From a bacterium (GTDB lineage: Bacteria; Patescibacteriota; Minisyncoccia; JAJYZQ01), in contig JAJYZQ010000009.1 of NCBI GenBank assembly GCA_021799835.1, positions 1 to 7,910 of the forward strand: a DNA stretch of 7,910 nt, given 5' to 3'. Both the position numbers and the translations under genes were made by a program. The stretch's first letter is position 1. Every line of letters begins with the position of its first letter. Under the pieces are notes generated by a model. That model had not been told where the DNA came from. It searched no databases and saw only the letters and a list, made by a program, of their open reading frames with translations. Positions 6,212 through 7,910 of this stretch are shown piece after piece.

Positions 6212-6682
6212 ATGCCTCATAGAGCGCAGCATGCTGAATCATTCACCCTCATTGAACTCTTGATCGTCATCGCGATCATTGGAATATTAGCGGCGATCAT
6301 TATCATCAGCCTCACCGGCGCAAGCACACATGCAAAATATGAAACTATGCGCGCAGAAATGAAAGAAATAGCCAATGCAGCAAATATGTACGCCGTTAAC
6401 GACGGACAAGGCATTAATTATCCCGTAGATGTCGGACCCAATACTATGCCTCCCGGATTATCAAAATATTTATCCAGCTGGCCCACTTCTCCGTGGAGTG
6501 GCTGTACCTATGACTGGCAAAATTGGCAACAAGATAGCGGCACCGGTACTCAAGCCGGACAGCCCTCAAATGTTGTCGGCGTAAGCACATCAGGCGGCAG
6601 CTGTCCCGCATCATATGCATGGTGCATCTATACTAATCCGGGCTATGCATGCACTATGGGTACGCTTGTTAATCAGCAGTAA
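6212..6682 (+). CDS. Type IV prepilin-like protein with N-terminal methylation motif
   Basis: A 156-residue precursor of a type IV pilin or pseudopilin. A 10-residue leader (MPHRAQHAES) precedes FTLIELLIVIAIIGILAA, the classic prepilin peptidase/N-methylation segment. Phe11 would become the first mature residue and Glu15 is the conserved +5 glutamate. The residue before the cleavage site is Ser10 instead of the usual Gly. The hydrophobic helix spans about 11-33, and an amphipathic helix continues to about 60. The globular part is rich in Gly, Ser, Trp and Tyr and has four cysteines (98, 131, 138, 147), enough for two disulfides. The WPTSPWSG stretch resembles the pseudopilin-like globular domains found in CPR pilins. 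It is likely a surface filament or competence-related subunit. No assembly ATPase, PilC or peptidase gene is in the window, so the exact role is open. The gene has its own promoter and terminator. Confidence 0.9.
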   Translation: MPHRAQHAESFTLIELLIVIAIIGILAAIIIISLTGASTHAKYETMRAEMKEIANAANMYAVNDGQGINYPVDVGPNTMPPGLSKYLSSWPTSPWSGCTYDWQNWQQDSGTGTQAGQPSNVVGVSTSGGSCPASYAWCIYTNPGYACTMGTLVNQQ

Positions 6683-6733
6683 TATATTTTTTCTCAACGG
6701 AAATACCATATTATTACTCTTCCGATAACACAT

Positions 6734-6770
6734 AAGCTAAAAGCCTCCATTATGTGGAGGCTTTTAGCTT
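6734..6770. terminator. Bidirectional intrinsic terminator between the prepilin and nth genes
   Basis: A perfect 16-bp stem (6734-6749 with 6755-6770) encloses the 5-base loop TTATG. The GC-rich core GCCTCCA/TGGAGGC is flanked by AAAA on one side and TTTT on the other, so an RNA from either strand forms a hairpin followed by U residues. It lies 52 bases after the prepilin stop codon and 25 bases beyond the nth stop on the opposite strand, where it would end both converging transcripts. Confidence 0.88.
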
Positions 6771-6794
6771 GTTCTATACGATGTAATTGCCCAA

Positions 6795-7436
6795 CTATTT
6801 TTTCTTCAGCGCCACATTCAGCGGACAATTGTTATGGTTATGTTTTCGCGCAGAGCAATAGTCTCGGCCGTATTGGATCAGACGCAAGGGGAAATTTTGA
6901 TACTCTTTCGGCGGAACTACTTGCATCAGATCTTTCTCTATTTTTTCCGGATCGGTGTATATGGTTAGCCCAAGCAGTTTGGTCAAGCGCTTCACATGCG
7001 TATCAACCGCAATGCCCTCGCGCTTGCCATATATATGAGAAAGCAAGATGTTCGCGGTCTTCCGCGCTACACCGCGCAACTGAGTTAACTCTTCCATAGT
7101 GTCTGGGATTTTTCCGCCATAGCAATCAAGGAGCATATGCGCATCCGCAATGATATTGCGTGCTTTGGTGTTATGATAATTGACCCCATGGATCAACTGT
7201 GCGAGTTTTTCCGGTGAGAGATGCGCAAAATCCTTCACGTCAGGATATTGTGCAAAAAGCGGCGCGGTTATTTGGTTTACTTTTTTATCCGTGGTCTGGG
7301 CGGAAAGAATGACCGCAACCAAAAGCTGCCAGTCGTTTGCATACTGTAATGCTATGCTGATCTCCGGGTATAATTTTTTGAGCGTGCGATTGATTACCGC
7401 AAAGATCTCTTTACGCTTTTGCAAAGAATTTGGCAT
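6795..7436 (-). CDS. nth: Endonuclease III (DNA glycosylase/AP lyase) with degenerate Fe-S loop
   Basis: A 213-residue base-excision repair enzyme that removes oxidised pyrimidines and nicks at the abasic site. LSAQTTD (44-50), the helix-hairpin-helix LRGVARKTAN (120-129) with catalytic Lys126, and IAVDTH (142-147) with catalytic Asp145 all match the family. Overall length and order match Escherichia coli Nth (211 residues). The C-terminal [4Fe-4S] loop, normally Cys-x6-Cys-x2-Cys-x5-Cys, is altered. Cys194 and Cys204 are kept, but position 201 is His and position 210 is Leu, so two of four ligands are missing. The reading frame runs cleanly to a TAG, so this is not an obvious frameshift. The ATG at 7436 lies 6 bases after the stop of the SHOCT gene, and AAGGA (7451-7447) is a plausible Shine-Dalgarno site 10 bases upstream. 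Confidence 0.93.
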   Translation of the reverse strand: MPNSLQKRKEIFAVINRTLKKLYPEISIALQYANDWQLLVAVILSAQTTDKKVNQITAPLFAQYPDVKDFAHLSPEKLAQLIHGVNYHNTKARNIIADAHMLLDCYGGKIPDTMEELTQLRGVARKTANILLSHIYGKREGIAVDTHVKRLTKLLGLTIYTDPEKIEKDLMQVVPPKEYQNFPLRLIQYGRDYCSARKHNHNNCPLNVALKKK

Positions 7437-7442
7437 AAGGCA

Positions 7443-7910
7443 TCAATCCTTCAGCACCTTTCTTTTTTCTTCGTATTCTTCTTTGCTGATCTCGCCTTTC
7501 GCAAAGCGATACTTTAGCTCATCCAGCGCCTTCTTATGGCCGGCAGGATAGGCGTGGCGCAACCAGCGGAGAGCGGCAATAAATGCAAAGATGATGAAGA
7601 TCCAGAACAACGCCTCAGCTATTGATCCGATCCAACCGAATGGCGACCAGCCCCAACCCATCATACTGCCATCATATCCGCGGCCATAATAACCCCAGTT
7701 CATCATCGGCATGCCATAATAGCCGTTCGTATATGCAGGATATTGGTACGAACCATTATCAGGAACGGGAGTGGCCTGAGGTGCGGTGTTTTGCGCCGTG
7801 CCTTGCGCGGCAGTAGGTGCCACTCTCGTCCCGCCGGACTGCAGGGTTTCCGCTAAGGCCGGCACAGCAGATGCCAGCACCATCGCACACAAGAGCGCAA
7901 TCACATATTT
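7443..7910 (-). CDS. Secreted/membrane SHOCT-domain protein, start outside the window
   Basis: The frame is open to the right edge. A GTG at 7904-7902 could start it, but codons for Lys-Tyr precede it in frame and the real start is more likely just off the edge, giving a normal lysine-led signal peptide. Numbering from the GTG, residues 1-18 are a signal peptide (ALLCAMVLASAVPALA, cleavage before Glu19). Residues 20-50 are Ala/Thr/Gln/Pro-rich and look disordered. Residues 52-92 are Gly/Tyr/Trp/Met-rich (YYGMPMMNWGYYG, DGSMMGWGW). One membrane helix covers about 93-113. The C-terminus (125-153; LKYRFAKGEISKEEYEEKR) is a SHOCT domain, a short C-terminal domain thought to mediate oligomerisation. 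Function unknown. It is the upstream gene of a pair with nth, but the pairing may be only positional. Confidence 0.82.
   Translation of the reverse strand, partial: KYVIALLCAMVLASAVPALAETLQSGGTRVAPTAAQGTAQNTAPQATPVPDNGSYQYPAYTNGYYGMPMMNWGYYGRGYDGSMMGWGWSPFGWIGSIAEALFWIFIIFAFIAALRWLRHAYPAGHKKALDELKYRFAKGEISKEEYEEKRKVLKD

Noticed and set aside
6795..6860. Frameshift explaining the missing cysteines of endonuclease III
   Set aside because: The frame is continuous through Cys194 and Cys204 with correct spacing, and the His codon (CAT) is two changes from the Cys codon TGT, so a single base error would not restore it.
7902..7904. GTG as the true start of the SHOCT gene
   Set aside because: The frame is open to the window edge with Lys-Tyr codons upstream, which would complete a typical signal peptide; the gene is better treated as partial.
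1..7910. CRISPR array, transposase, toxin-antitoxin pair, tRNA or rRNA
   Set aside because: No regularly spaced repeats, mobile-element proteins, small paired ORFs or cloverleaf/rRNA sequence could be recognised on either strand.

Overview
The window looks like a piece of a small-genome bacterium of the Candidate Phyla Radiation (Patescibacteria, Parcubacteria-like). This is an inference. It rests on the mix of short single-domain genes, a class III-type prepilin, a LUD-domain protein typical of that group, a Tgt with a long mid-domain insertion, dispersed palindromic repeats between genes, and starts that mostly lack a Shine-Dalgarno sequence. TGA is used as a stop in three genes (Tgt, the ABC ATPase and the SHOCT protein). 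The recoded-TGA CPR lineages are therefore unlikely. No rRNA, tRNA, CRISPR array, transposase or phage gene is visible.

Layout, left to right. Positions 1-118 (minus) hold the N-terminus of a single-pass membrane protein that runs off the left edge. Positions 190-1998 (minus) encode a complete PgcA/PGM2-like phosphohexomutase. Positions 1999-2070 form a compact divergent promoter region in which the -10 boxes of the mutase and of the next gene overlap on opposite strands. Positions 2071-3276 (plus) encode tRNA-guanine transglycosylase. Positions 3277-3569 are non-coding and contain a palindromic repeat and a strong promoter. Positions 3570-6121 (plus) carry a LUD-domain protein, an ABC-2 ATPase and its permease; a decayed repeat lies between the two transporter genes. 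Positions 6212-6682 (plus) encode a type IV prepilin-like protein with its own promoter. A perfect 16-bp hairpin then serves as a two-way terminator. From the right, a minus-strand pair converges on it: a secreted or membrane SHOCT protein (start outside the window) followed 6 bp later by endonuclease III.

The genes are mostly independent housekeeping functions: sugar-phosphate interconversion, tRNA wobble modification, base-excision repair, an export pump and a surface filament subunit. I see no evidence for a new multi-gene defence or metabolic system. The points most worth checking are an endonuclease III that has lost two of its four Fe-S cysteines, the overlapping symmetric divergent promoter, a palindrome apparently inserted into another palindrome, and the pattern of extended -10 promoters with short leaders lacking a Shine-Dalgarno sequence.
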